The notes beneath the pieces were generated by a model. The model did no database searches. It was not told the origin of the DNA and worked only from the letters and a program-made list of their open reading frames with translations. DNA of 44,612 nt from Lachnospiraceae bacterium (GTDB lineage: Bacteria > Bacillota > Clostridia > Lachnospirales > Lachnospiraceae): positions 1-44,612 of the forward strand of contig CAJSZQ010000033.1 in the NCBI GenBank assembly GCA_910574185.1, written 5' to 3'. Positions within the stretch are counted from its first letter, which is position 1; each line of letters starts with the position of its first letter. Shown here in pieces: positions 23,570-32,765 of this stretch. A program made the position numbers and the translations under genes.

Positions 23570-24700
23570 TTAACCAAGCTTTGCAACAAAATCCGCCAGC
23601 GTCTCTGAAATCTTAATCTGCTGCGGACAGACAGCCTCGCAGCTTCTGCACCCAACGCAGGCTCCCGGCCGTTTTTCTTCCGGCATTGTCCCAATCATCA
23701 TCGGCGCAATAAATCCTCCGCCTGTTACGCTGTGCTCATTATAAAGTGACAGGAGCGTTGGAATATCTAACCCCTGCGGACAATGGGATGTGCAGTAATG
23801 ACAGGCTGTACAGGGTACTGCCGTTCCCTTAATCATCAAATCCGCAACATCCAGAATCGCCTTCATCTCTTCCTCATTCAACGGCTTTTCTGTCTCGTAA
23901 GTCTGAATATTCTCTTTCAGCTGTTCATAATTTGACATACCTGACAGAGTAACTGTCACCTCCGAAATCGTCTGCAGGAAACGGAACGCCCATGCAACAG
24001 AAGTTTCCTCCGGACGAAGCTCCTTTAACGCGGCGGCGCTTTCTTCCTTGATATTTGCAAGCATACCGCCCCGTACCGGCTCCATTACCCACACCGGAAT
24101 ATGATACTCCTTGAGAAGCTCAACCTTCTCCTTTGCCTCCTGTAAGGTCCAGTCCAGATAATTTAGCTGAATCTGGCAAAACTCCATAGAATCTCCATAT
24201 GCTTCCAAAAACCGTTTCATAATATCATAACTTCCATGAGCCGAAAATCCAAGATGCTTAATACGTCCGTTCTGCTTCTGCTCCATGAGATAGTCATAAA
24301 TTCCATGTTCTTCATTCAGATACTCGTCAATATTCATCTCACATACATTATGGAACAGGTAAAAATCAAAATAATCCACCTGACATTTCTCAAGCTGTTT
24401 CTCAAAAATCTCCTCCACTTTCGGCATATTAGCAAGGTCATAACCCGGAAATTTCGACGCAAGATAAAAGGACTCTCTCGGATACTCCTTCAGAAGCCTT
24501 CCCATAACCAGTTCGGAATTGCCGCCATGATACCCCCATGCAGTATCGTAATAATTAATTCCATGTTCCATAGCGTAGGCAACCATCTCTTTTGCCGCCG
24601 CCTCATCAATCTGCGCATCCTCTCCTCCAATAACCGGAAGACGCATTGCTCCCATCCCAAGCGCCGACAACTTCATACCCTGAAAATCTTTGTAAATCAT
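23570..24700 (-). CDS. aldo/keto reductase with two 4Fe-4S motifs
   Basis: A 376-aa protein. The AKR barrel occupies about residues 1-285: GMGAMRLPV, HGINYYDTAWGYHGGNSE with catalytic Asp/Tyr, and LASKFPG (Lys). The C-terminus adds a ferredoxin-like domain with CTACHYCTSHCP and CVGCRSCEAVCP, each able to bind a 4Fe-4S cluster. Such fusion enzymes are common in anaerobes and may couple NAD(P)H to ferredoxin. The gene stands alone behind a MerR/AdhR-type promoter. The substrate is unknown. Confidence 0.9.
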   Translation of the reverse strand: MIYKDFQGMKLSALGMGAMRLPVIGGEDAQIDEAAAKEMVAYAMEHGINYYDTAWGYHGGNSELVMGRLLKEYPRESFYLASKFPGYDLANMPKVEEIFEKQLEKCQVDYFDFYLFHNVCEMNIDEYLNEEHGIYDYLMEQKQNGRIKHLGFSAHGSYDIMKRFLEAYGDSMEFCQIQLNYLDWTLQEAKEKVELLKEYHIPVWVMEPVRGGMLANIKEESAAALKELRPEETSVAWAFRFLQTISEVTVTLSGMSNYEQLKENIQTYETEKPLNEEEMKAILDVADLMIKGTAVPCTACHYCTSHCPQGLDIPTLLSLYNEHSVTGGGFIAPMMIGTMPEEKRPGACVGCRSCEAVCPQQIKISETLADFVAKLG

Positions 24701-24808
24701 TATCCATTCTCCTTTCTTCCGGACTTTGCAGTAAATACTCTCCCTACATCAAGGCACCCCTTACAAAGTCCTGCCTGAACTACAACACTAAATCAGTCTA
24801 CTATCTAT

Positions 24809-24839
24809 ATCATAATACTTAAAGTCCACTTTAGGTCAA
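24809..24839 (-). promoter_or_regulatory. AdhR-like MerR promoter of the aldo/keto reductase
   Basis: TTGACC (24834-24839, minus strand) and TATGAT (24809-24814) are separated by 19 bp. The spacer carries CTTAAAG-N4-CTTTAGG (24818-24835), one base from the AdhR consensus CTTAAAG-N4-CTTTAAG of B. subtilis. Expected inducer: reactive aldehydes. The regulator gene is not in the window, and the operator differs from the MerR site at 7154 and 8857. Confidence 0.8.
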
Positions 24840-24853
24840 GAGTTTTTTGTAAC

Positions 24854-25798
24854 CTAAACAAACCCCATACTCCTTAGCAGATACAGCCATCCGGTCAGCG
24901 TAAACGCACTAAAAACTGTTGTCAGCATAATGACTCCCGATGACAATGTGCCTTCGTGCCCCATATTCTTTGCCATTACAAAGCTGGATACGGTAGTTGC
25001 CGAACCTAACATTACTAAAGCAGCTACCAGCTTCTCATCCCGGAATCCCATCCGGACCGCAATCGGCAAAAAAATTGCGCAAAGCCCTATCAGCTTGATA
25101 AAAGAAGCGGTTGCCGCCGGTTTTACTTTTGCCAAAGCTTTTTCAAAATCAAATGTGGCTCCCATCGCCATCAATCCCATCGGGGTTGCAACGCCGCCCA
25201 CGCTTGACACTACTTTCTGCAAAACCGGCGGCACAGGAATCCGAAGAGCCGACCACAGCAGCCCTGCTACAATTCCAAGAATAATCGGATTTGCCACAAT
25301 CCCTTTCATCGTTCTTTTCCATGCTTCCTTTCCTATTCCCTGCTGCCCCGGCCGAAACAAAGATAATACCAGTACCGCCATCACATTATACAAAGGCACG
25401 CTTCCAATAATCATAAGCGGAGCCATACCCGCCGTCCCGTAAATATTCTGGATAAATGCAATTCCCAGAAGCGCAGAACTGCTCCGGTAAGATACCTGGA
25501 TAAATTCTCCCCGGATACTTTTATCCTCCCAAAGACAGGACACCCCCGCCGCAATTCCAATGCTGACTACCGTAGCAATAAAACAGAATAACACAAAGTG
25601 AATATCCCACATTTCCGAAAAATCAACCGTTGCCAAATCCCCAAAGAGCAGTACTGATAAAGGCACCAGAAATACAAATTTATTCATCTTTGCAGCAAAT
25701 TCATCATCGAGCCATCCAATTTTATGAAAAATAAATCCCAGTATCATCATAAGAAATACCGGGATTGTTGCGTTCAGACTAAAGACTAAATTCTCCAT
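24854..25798 (-). CDS. AEC family transporter
   Basis: A 314-aa integral membrane protein with about ten TM helices (auxin efflux carrier family). SSALLGIAFIQNIYGTAGM and PMGLMAMGATFDFEKAL are typical of the two halves. It starts 9 bp after the DUF1848 gene, with AGAGGTGTCAT before the ATG. Members export organic acids or amino acids. Function is family-level only. Confidence 0.85.
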   Translation of the reverse strand: MENLVFSLNATIPVFLMMILGFIFHKIGWLDDEFAAKMNKFVFLVPLSVLLFGDLATVDFSEMWDIHFVLFCFIATVVSIGIAAGVSCLWEDKSIRGEFIQVSYRSSSALLGIAFIQNIYGTAGMAPLMIIGSVPLYNVMAVLVLSLFRPGQQGIGKEAWKRTMKGIVANPIILGIVAGLLWSALRIPVPPVLQKVVSSVGGVATPMGLMAMGATFDFEKALAKVKPAATASFIKLIGLCAIFLPIAVRMGFRDEKLVAALVMLGSATTVSSFVMAKNMGHEGTLSSGVIMLTTVFSAFTLTGWLYLLRSMGFV

Positions 25799-25807
25799 AT
25801 GACACCT

Positions 25808-26734
25808 CTATAGAAATTCAAAAATTGATATCTGGTCATCTCTTTGAAGCTGCATTCTCCGGTCTGTAACTGCTTCATCTCCCTTAAGACTGCCAATCAG
25901 CATCGGTGAATTTACATCATGCAGCTCATATCTTCTTTTTGCACTGTCCGGATTCCCTGTCGCATAACAATATCTACATCCATGAGTACAAGTGCCATAT
26001 GTTCCAATATCAATACTCTCCACACAGCCGCAAGCCTTGCGCTGCCGTCTGTCCCGTTTGGCATCCAGCCGGTATCCCACAATATTTTCCACCTTTTTCC
26101 GGTCAATGCATGCGCCCGGCCGGACCCCATAAGGCCTGAGATCTACCTTCTCTGCACAGGTATACAAAGGCAGCCTGTATTTATCCGCAATCTTAACAAG
26201 CCCTTTCGCTGCTTCTATCATATCCTCTGTTTCCAGTTCCACAAAAGGGCTTCCTCTATAATAATCCACAAAACTGATAATACACCGGTCCGTATAAGCA
26301 TGAAGCCAGTCGCACATCATCTCAAACTGCTCCAGATGATAATCCAGCGTATATTTTTCATTAATAATAATCGGATCAAAACGCAAATCCATCCGTTCCC
26401 TGCCAATACGCTCACTTAGAAGCATAAATGTAGCCATAGCTTCCTCTGTAGAAGGAACGTTCGGCTCCAAATCATCCCGATAATCTGTAATCGTCATCTC
26501 AAAATAATACGGATAACCTAACAAATCTATTTTTTTCAGAGAGGGAAGCAAAGGCTCCGGATTCTTTGTCCAAAACACAAAACAGTCCACAGTAGCCGGA
26601 GTCAGCTTAATCCTGCTCACCTTTTTTCTATTGTATGGATTAGGGACAAGAACCTCTTCCGCTAAAAGCCGGTTCATAAACCACTCCGGATACAGGGCAG
26701 GGATATCTGTCCTTCTGCTTGCACTGATAATCAT
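25808..26734 (-). CDS. DUF1848 family protein (radical-SAM-like cysteine motif)
   Basis: A 308-aa protein starting MIISASRRTDIPALYPEWFM, the DUF1848 hallmark. Near the C-terminus GTCTHGCRYCYATGNPD gives a CxxxCxxC cluster motif, and an upstream CGC pair is present. This resembles a radical-SAM-type 4Fe-4S site placed at the C-terminal end, unlike classic radical SAM enzymes. It precedes the AEC transporter by 9 bp. The reaction is unknown; members have been annotated as DNA-repair-like without proof. Confidence 0.82.
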   Translation of the reverse strand: MIISASRRTDIPALYPEWFMNRLLAEEVLVPNPYNRKKVSRIKLTPATVDCFVFWTKNPEPLLPSLKKIDLLGYPYYFEMTITDYRDDLEPNVPSTEEAMATFMLLSERIGRERMDLRFDPIIINEKYTLDYHLEQFEMMCDWLHAYTDRCIISFVDYYRGSPFVELETEDMIEAAKGLVKIADKYRLPLYTCAEKVDLRPYGVRPGACIDRKKVENIVGYRLDAKRDRRQRKACGCVESIDIGTYGTCTHGCRYCYATGNPDSAKRRYELHDVNSPMLIGSLKGDEAVTDRRMQLQRDDQISIFEFL

Positions 26735-26790
26735 CTTAACTCTCCCTTATGGAACTATTTTACAACGCATTGGAAATTCATGCAAGCAAA

Positions 26791-26814
26791 AGGAGCGGCG
26801 CGCCGCTCCTTCCA
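26791..26814 (-). terminator. terminator after the HD hydrolase gene
   Basis: A perfect 20-bp palindrome (26791-26810) made of AGGAGCGGCG and its complement is followed on the minus strand by TTTTG. It lies about 60 bp after the HD gene and 60 bp before the DUF1848 gene. Confidence 0.75.
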
Positions 26815-26868
26815 TTACAGTTCAGTTACTGTTTACTCCGGTCTGCAAACGGGGTGTAAACCGCAACG

Positions 26869-27408
26869 CTACTCTTCAAAATTCTTCTTTATCAGCCTGC
26901 AATACTCTTCATACACAGGCTCTCCGCCAAAGGAATCTCTCAATGCGTTCCTGATTCCCTGATAATACCATGCAATCTTTTTCTTATCCTTCATCCGGAA
27001 ATGATTCCACAGCTCCTCGCCAAGTACATGATAATCCCTGTCTATATCTCTCATATTGGATAATTTATCCGCCAGTGCAATCTTCTGCACATCCAAATCC
27101 GCATCCTTAATATGGCAAACCGTATGGTTCTTGCGTTCAAACCATGTCTTCGTCTTATCTTCACTCTCCTGCGCAACCATCCAGGCAACCCGGGGCGAAA
27201 ATTCTTCTGCAAGAACCTCCTCTGTAATTCCCGCACAATCTTCAATCGTATCATGAAGATAAGCCGCGCTGATTACCTCTTCATCCTTCGTCATTGTTGA
27301 CACAATATCTGCCACCTCCATCGGGTGAACAATATATGGACGAGATGAGCCTTTGCGAAACTGGCCCTCATGAGCTTTTGTTGCAAATTCGATGGCTTTG
27401 TTAATCAT
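26869..27408 (-). CDS. HD-domain hydrolase, small ppGpp hydrolase-like
   Basis: A 179-aa protein similar to the hydrolase domain of RelA/SpoT and to MESH1. EGQFRKGSSRPYIVHPMEVA, the metal-binding AAYLHDTIEDC (HD) and LADKLSNMRDID are present. No synthetase domain exists. It would cleave ppGpp to GDP, acting in the cytosol. It lies 13 bp after the RND pump gene and has its own AGAGAGGTTACT binding site, so it is cotranscribed with the pump, an odd pairing. Confidence 0.8.
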   Translation of the reverse strand: MINKAIEFATKAHEGQFRKGSSRPYIVHPMEVADIVSTMTKDEEVISAAYLHDTIEDCAGITEEVLAEEFSPRVAWMVAQESEDKTKTWFERKNHTVCHIKDADLDVQKIALADKLSNMRDIDRDYHVLGEELWNHFRMKDKKKIAWYYQGIRNALRDSFGGEPVYEEYCRLIKKNFEE

Positions 27409-27421
27409 AGTAACCTCTCTT

Positions 27422-30400
27422 TTATTCTTCTACAGTATCCACAGGCGATTCCGATATCCCTTCTTTACTATTATCTTCTAAATCTTCGCTCTCGTCAAGT
27501 CCGACAATGTCAGATTCTTTGTTCTGCCTTTTCCTTTTCCCAAGTCTTTTTCTGTGAAGTAAATCATAGATGCAAGGTACAACGAACAGGGTCAACAGCG
27601 TTCCATACAGCAGACCCCCAATCGTTACCACTGCCATCGGTCTTGCCATATCTGCGCCCATGCCCACTCCGACTGCCATCGTAGAAAGTCCGAGAATTGT
27701 GGTCAGCGCCGTCATGACAATCGGTCTCAGCCTCGTTCTTCCGGCTTCTGCAAGAGCTTCCTTTTGAGGCATCCCCTCTCTAATAAGCTGATTGGTATAA
27801 TCCACAAACACAATACCGTTATTTACAATAACCCCCGACAGCATAACAAAGCCAACCATCGAGATAACACTAACCGCCGAGCCTGTAATCCAAAGTCCCA
27901 GGAACCCTCCGGTAAATGCAAGAGGCACCGTAAACATAATGATAAACGGAGACTTTAGAGACTGGAACTGAGCCACCATAATCAGGTACATAAATATCAG
28001 CGCAAGAGCCAGCATTTTCAGCACCTCAATCATTGCCTCATTAATCGTCTCATCCTCGCCGGCCATCTCTATCTCATAGCCTTCCGGCGCTTTATATTTA
28101 TCCAGCTTTTTGGTGACTTTGCCGCTGACAAGACCGATATTATCCCCATCCTTAATTTCTGCCGACACAGACATAATCCTGTTCTGATTAATCCTGCTGA
28201 TTGCCTGCAGCCCAGAAGCATCCTCAAAAGAAGCAATATCCGCAAGCTTTACGTCCTGTTTTTTGCCGTCCTGCCCAGTTGCATGAATCGTCATATTTCG
28301 GATATCATCCCTGGTCATAGTCTCGGCTGCATCGTCCACCACGTAAATATCAAATTCATCCGTATCGGTAGAAAGAGCAGTTGTACTGCGCGCGTCAGAA
28401 ATATGGCCGGAAATCTCCTGATAGACCTGCGCAACCGTCAACCCATGAGCCATCGCCTTTGCCTTGTCAACCACAACTCGAAGCTCCTCGTCGTTATCCT
28501 CGGTTCCGTCCGTCACATTCTGCGTTCCTTCTGTTTTTTCCACAATTTCTTTGACGTCCTTTGCCACCTTCTGCAAAGTATCCAAATCCTTCCCCTTAAC
28601 CCGGACCACAATTCCTGAATCTCCAAGAGCGCTCATATCCATCGAAGACATATTTACGGTAAGTTCTCCGTCTAAATCCTTTGTAACTTTTTCGATTTCT
28701 TTCTTTAATTCTGCATTGTTAAGCTTAGGTTTCTCCTTCGTAATCGCATAAAACTGCGCTGTTTCGGTACTGTTATCTGTACTGAGCATACTGGTGTTTC
28801 CAATCATACCGCCCAGATCTTCAATATCTTCTATCTTGCCGACCCGTTCCATTACCTCATCTGCAACAGCCGCCGTTTCCTCCATGGTACTCCCCTTTTC
28901 CATCTCAAGAGTTATGCTCACTTCGGTACTCTCCATCGCCGGCATAAATTCCGTACCTCTTGCAATTGCTAACTTTGCGCTCAAAACCAGAATCCCAAAC
29001 GCCGCAATAAGTACAACTGGTTTTATCCTGAGCGCTATGCCAATCAATTTTCCATAGCCTTCTCTTACCTTTAGCATAAACCGAAATTCCCTGGTCTCTG
29101 TCTTCTTAAGCAGTCCTGCCGACATCATCGGTACAACTGTAAGCGCAACCAAAAGACTTGCAAGCAGAGAATACGCAATGGTAAGGCCCATATCTACAAA
29201 TAATTGTCTGGTTACGCCTTCTGTAAATATAATCGGCGCAAATACGCAAATAGTTGTCAGCGTAGAAGCCGCAATCGCTCCCGCCACCTGATTAGCTCCC
29301 TGAATCGCCGCTTCCTTTGCCGAGGCGCCTTCTTCGTTGCGCATCCGATAAATATTCTCAATCACAACTATGGAATTATCCACCAGCATTCCCACGCCAA
29401 GCGCCAGTCCGGACAGCGAAATTACATTTAACGTAATTCCGGTAAAATACATTGCCACAAGAGCCGTCAGAATACTGATTGGAATAGAGCATGCAATCAC
29501 AAGCGTCGACTTCACACTTTTCAAAAAGACCAGTAAGATAACAATCGCAAGTATCGCGCCATACAGTAGATTCTGCAATACGGAATTTACAACCAAATCA
29601 ATATAGACTCCCTGATCCATCAGCGTAACCGACTTGACCCCCAGCTCTTTATCCTTACCAATCTCATCCAGCTTCTCAAGTACCCGGTCGCTGACGTCTC
29701 CGGTAGAATATCCGGTCTGCTTCTGAATGCTGAGCATCATCGCCGTCTCGCCGTTTAGTTTCGCATAAGTTTCATCTGCATTATTAACAAGCTGTACGTT
29801 CGCCACATCAGACAGTTTCACCGGATCCATATTTTCCATATCCAGAAGAACCAAATCTTGTAACTCTTCTATACTCTGAAATTTATCTCCAATCCGCACC
29901 AGATAATCAATACCGTCTTCCTGCACATAGCCTGCCGGCATAGCAAAATTCTGTGCAGTCAAAAGAGTCTGAACCATCTCTACATTTAGAACGCCTTCCA
30001 TATCAGCGCCGGCATAAGCTTCTTCCTTCGCCGATTCTATCTGAGCCTCTTGCTGGGCAATCGCGGACTCTCCCGCCGCAAGCTGCGCGCCGCCTGAACT
30101 CAAGCCAAGCGTTGCCTGAATCTGTGCAGAGGCCATCTGCCCTCTGGCTTCGGCAAGAGTAAGGGCTCCTTCATTAATTTGCTGCTGAAGCGTCTCTAAC
30201 TGGGCCCTGCCTTCCGCCAGTTGAGCGCTGTTTGCAAGGAGCGCCTGCTCCTGCTCCGCAAGCTCTGCAAGTCCCTGCTCCAAAAGTGGTTTTGTTGTCT
30301 CATAGCCCTGCAAAATTTCCAGATTCATAGTAATCTGAATGAGCTGCCCTTGTTCTTCAGGCGTAATCGTCCCCTCAGCCGCTTTCTGCTCAAGAAATGC

Positions 30401-31327
30401 CTTCTGCTGCTCTAGTAATTCCCTATTTGCATTCAACTCTTCTAAATTCTGCAATTGCGCCTGCGCGGCTGCTTTTGACGTCTGCAATACTGCAAGGCTC
30501 TGATTCAGCGTGGTTTCGCCCATATTCAGCTCTGCCATCTTCTCTGTAATCTCAAGCTGCGCCTGCTTAAGCTCCTCAGCCTTCTTCGATATCTCGGCTT
30601 CCGCCTGCCCAAACTGACTTGCCGCCTGTGCCTGCCCCGCCTCAAGCTCTGCCTTTCCACTCTGCACTTTCGCTCTGGCGTCCGCAAGCGCTGCGCTTGC
30701 CTCCTCAAACTTCCGGTCCAGTTCAGCGGTAACTTCATCGCCCAGCTCTTCTACCTTCTTTTCATTCACAGTCACTTCAACCGTCTCTTCAATGCTTCCG
30801 ATTGCAGTAACCGAAGCAACTCCTTCCAGACTCTCAATCTCTGGAATTACCTGGTCTTTAATCAGCTTACTGCTCTTTGCCGGCGTTCCCTCCTGGGCGC
30901 TGACACCGGCAATCAAAACCGGCATCATGCTGGGATTCAGCTTCAAAATCATAGGATTCCCCACGCCATCCGGCCAATAACCCTTAATCTGGTCCAGACT
31001 CTCCCTCATCTCAATCGTAACAGAATCCATATTCGCCGTCTGTTCAAATTCCAGCATAACCATCGACGTATTCTCACTGGAAGTAGACATCATGTCCTTA
31101 ATATTACTGATTGTAGCCATACTTTGCTCTACCGGCCTGGTAACAGTCGTCTCAACTTCCTCCGGGCTTGCTCCGGGATATGTAGTCATTACAATGGCAT
31201 ATGGCATATTCATATTCGGCAGAAGATCCACTGTCATATTCGTAAATGTCACATAACCAAGAATCATAATCAGCACAATACTAACTACAACCGTATATGG
31301 CCTTTTCACACTAAATTTAGAAAACAT
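27422..31327 (-). CDS. RND-family efflux transporter with inserted coiled coil
   Basis: A 1301-aa AcrB-like permease; the family is usually about 1040. TM1 is in FSKFSVKRPYTVVVSIVLIM. TM4 keeps one of the two proton-relay Asp residues (GMLVDNSIVVIENI, DN where AcrB has DD). The TM10 Lys is Asn (VIVNNGIVFVDYTN). Residues about 200-450 are a long Ala/Gln/Glu-rich coiled coil inserted where AcrB has its N-terminal docking subdomain (after IEETVEVTVNEKKVEELG). No membrane-fusion or outer-membrane partner gene is adjacent. The coil may stand in for a periplasmic adaptor. GAGGATACGGT precedes the ATG. Confidence 0.88.
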   Translation of the reverse strand: MFSKFSVKRPYTVVVSIVLIMILGYVTFTNMTVDLLPNMNMPYAIVMTTYPGASPEEVETTVTRPVEQSMATISNIKDMMSTSSENTSMVMLEFEQTANMDSVTIEMRESLDQIKGYWPDGVGNPMILKLNPSMMPVLIAGVSAQEGTPAKSSKLIKDQVIPEIESLEGVASVTAIGSIEETVEVTVNEKKVEELGDEVTAELDRKFEEASAALADARAKVQSGKAELEAGQAQAASQFGQAEAEISKKAEELKQAQLEITEKMAELNMGETTLNQSLAVLQTSKAAAQAQLQNLEELNANRELLEQQKAFLEQKAAEGTITPEEQGQLIQITMNLEILQGYETTKPLLEQGLAELAEQEQALLANSAQLAEGRAQLETLQQQINEGALTLAEARGQMASAQIQATLGLSSGGAQLAAGESAIAQQEAQIESAKEEAYAGADMEGVLNVEMVQTLLTAQNFAMPAGYVQEDGIDYLVRIGDKFQSIEELQDLVLLDMENMDPVKLSDVANVQLVNNADETYAKLNGETAMMLSIQKQTGYSTGDVSDRVLEKLDEIGKDKELGVKSVTLMDQGVYIDLVVNSVLQNLLYGAILAIVILLVFLKSVKSTLVIACSIPISILTALVAMYFTGITLNVISLSGLALGVGMLVDNSIVVIENIYRMRNEEGASAKEAAIQGANQVAGAIAASTLTTICVFAPIIFTEGVTRQLFVDMGLTIAYSLLASLLVALTVVPMMSAGLLKKTETREFRFMLKVREGYGKLIGIALRIKPVVLIAAFGILVLSAKLAIARGTEFMPAMESTEVSITLEMEKGSTMEETAAVADEVMERVGKIEDIEDLGGMIGNTSMLSTDNSTETAQFYAITKEKPKLNNAELKKEIEKVTKDLDGELTVNMSSMDMSALGDSGIVVRVKGKDLDTLQKVAKDVKEIVEKTEGTQNVTDGTEDNDEELRVVVDKAKAMAHGLTVAQVYQEISGHISDARSTTALSTDTDEFDIYVVDDAAETMTRDDIRNMTIHATGQDGKKQDVKLADIASFEDASGLQAISRINQNRIMSVSAEIKDGDNIGLVSGKVTKKLDKYKAPEGYEIEMAGEDETINEAMIEVLKMLALALIFMYLIMVAQFQSLKSPFIIMFTVPLAFTGGFLGLWITGSAVSVISMVGFVMLSGVIVNNGIVFVDYTNQLIREGMPQKEALAEAGRTRLRPIVMTALTTILGLSTMAVGVGMGADMARPMAVVTIGGLLYGTLLTLFVVPCIYDLLHRKRLGKRKRQNKESDIVGLDESEDLEDNSKEGISESPVDTVEE

Positions 31328-31388
31328 ACCGTATCCTCTTTCCTTATTATTTTACACTTCTTAAGCTTTCTTGCACAATAACATGTAA

Positions 31389-31417
31389 ATCATATCATTT
31401 CAGACTTTAAATATCAA
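31389..31417 (-). promoter_or_regulatory. promoter of the RND operon
   Basis: TTGATA (31412-31417, minus strand) and TATGAT (31389-31394) have a 17-bp spacer. It shares DNA with the divergent promoter of the SDR gene. Confidence 0.65.
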
Positions 31418-31434
31418 TGATTCCAGGCTATAAT
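31406..31434 (+). promoter_or_regulatory. promoter of the SDR gene
   Basis: TTTAAA (31406-31411) and TATAAT (31429-31434) are 17 bp apart. The box overlaps the divergent RND promoter, so only one may fire at a time. Confidence 0.6.
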
Positions 31435-31485
31435 ATATGACATAATGAATCTTTTAATAGAATTTTTATAAAGGAGTCCAACCAG

Positions 31486-32220
31486 ATGAAACAAAGATTT
31501 GCACTTGTTACAGGCTCTTCCAGGGGAATCGGAAGAGCGATTGCTTTAAAATTCGCCTCCAAAGGCTGTCATGTATTTTTAAACTGCAGACATTCCTTAG
31601 AACGGCTTGCAGGCGTGCGGGAAGAAATCCTTGCAGACGGCCGGGGCAGCTGCACTATGGTCCCAGGCGACGTGGGGAATCCGGACGATGTAAGACAGAT
31701 ATTCTGCACCGTCCGCACTCTGTGCCCTGCATTGGACATTTTAGTTAACAATGCCGGCGTCAGCCACACTGGACTTCTTATTGATATGAGCGATGAAGAA
31801 TGGCGTACCTTGCTCGCAAGTAATCTGTCCTCTGTATTTTATTGCTCCAGAGCAGCCTTAAAGGACATGGTTTCCGCTAAATCTGGACACATTATCAACA
31901 TTTCTTCCATGTGGGGAACCTGCGGCGCCTCCTGCGAAGCCGCCTACTCTGCAACCAAATCCGGCATGAACGGTCTTACAAAAGCTCTGGCCAAAGAATA
32001 CGCCCCAAGCCAGATTGCAGTAAACGCCATTGCCTGCGGAGTCATTGACACTGAGATGAACTATCATTTATCTCCGGATGAAAAAAAAGCCCTTGCTTCT
32101 GACGTTCCTGCTGGCAGATTCGGAACCTCGGAAGAAGTAGCTGAACTTGCATGGAAGCTGGTCTGTTGCCCCCCATATTTGACAGGACAGATAATCGGAA
32201 TAGACGGAGGGTATATCTAA
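31486..32220 (+). CDS. ymfI: SDR oxidoreductase, EF-P 5-aminopentanone reductase-like
   Basis: A 244-aa Rossmann-fold SDR. The NAD(P) motif is TGSSRGIGRA (residues 10-19), NNAG is present, and the catalytic Ser-Tyr-Lys is ISSMWGTCGASCEAAYSATKSG. The MWG...GASCE variant is the signature I associate with YmfI/EfpI, which reduces the 5-aminopentanone group on elongation factor P in Firmicutes. A FabG-type 3-oxoacyl-ACP reductase is the alternative, but no fab genes are near. AAGGAG precedes the ATG. The stop codon lies inside a long terminator palindrome. Confidence 0.78.
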   Translation: MKQRFALVTGSSRGIGRAIALKFASKGCHVFLNCRHSLERLAGVREEILADGRGSCTMVPGDVGNPDDVRQIFCTVRTLCPALDILVNNAGVSHTGLLIDMSDEEWRTLLASNLSSVFYCSRAALKDMVSAKSGHIINISSMWGTCGASCEAAYSATKSGMNGLTKALAKEYAPSQIAVNAIACGVIDTEMNYHLSPDEKKALASDVPAGRFGTSEEVAELAWKLVCCPPYLTGQIIGIDGGYI

Positions 32221-32236
32221 GTATACCCTCCGTCTA
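32201..32236. terminator. bidirectional terminator containing both stop codons
   Basis: A perfect 15-bp stem (32201-32215 with 32222-32236) has a 6-nt loop. The SDR stop TAA is in the loop (32218-32220) and the convergent hydrolase stop is at 32234-32236. Both transcripts end here without an intergenic gap. Confidence 0.85.
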
Positions 32237-32764
32237 TTTCACCAGTTTCAATATCTCTTTGCACAACGGCGTCTCTGCTGATTCTAATAGTTCAAACAAA
32301 ACTGCTTCATAAGTCGTAAGCACTGCCCCTTCTTGTCTGGCTCTTTCCACCGCCATTTTTAAATCAGTATTCTTCCTGCTGCCAATGCAGTCAGTTATCA
32401 GTACCGGAACATATCCTGCCGCCGCTAAGTCAATTACCGTCTGAAGCACGCAGCAATGCGCCTCCATTCCACACACCAAAATATATTTCTTCCCCCGGAT
32501 AAAAGGTTCTGTCACACGCAGACCGCTAAAATCCATCTTATCCTGATATTCCTTCTCCCCGGATGCTTCCCATATTTCTGGCACTGACATTCCAAGCCCT
32601 CTGGTATTCTGCTGAGTCACAATCATGGGAACTTGAAGAATCCTTAATCCCTTCAGCAATATCCCTGCCCGCTTCATCAATTCCTCATAATCGGCAATTG
32701 CCGGCACGAGCTTTTCCTGAAAGTCAACGACCAGCGCCGCCGCATCTTCTCTCTTTATTCTCAT
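32234..32764 (-). CDS. isochorismatase-family hydrolase
   Basis: A 176-aa cysteine hydrolase. The probable triad is Asp14 (VVDFQEKL), the Lys in YQDKMDFSGL and the Cys in CGMEAHCCVLQT. The fold and length match the YcaC/nicotinamidase group. It starts one base after exoA, using GGAG within the exoA end. The substrate is unknown. Confidence 0.85.
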   Translation of the reverse strand: MRIKREDAAALVVDFQEKLVPAIADYEELMKRAGILLKGLRILQVPMIVTQQNTRGLGMSVPEIWEASGEKEYQDKMDFSGLRVTEPFIRGKKYILVCGMEAHCCVLQTVIDLAAAGYVPVLITDCIGSRKNTDLKMAVERARQEGAVLTTYEAVLFELLESAETPLCKEILKLVK

Positions 32765-32765
32765 C

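Noticed and set aside
31486..32220. FabG as the only label
   Set aside because: The MWG...GASCE active-site variant fits YmfI better and no fatty-acid genes are adjacent, though FabG cannot be excluded.
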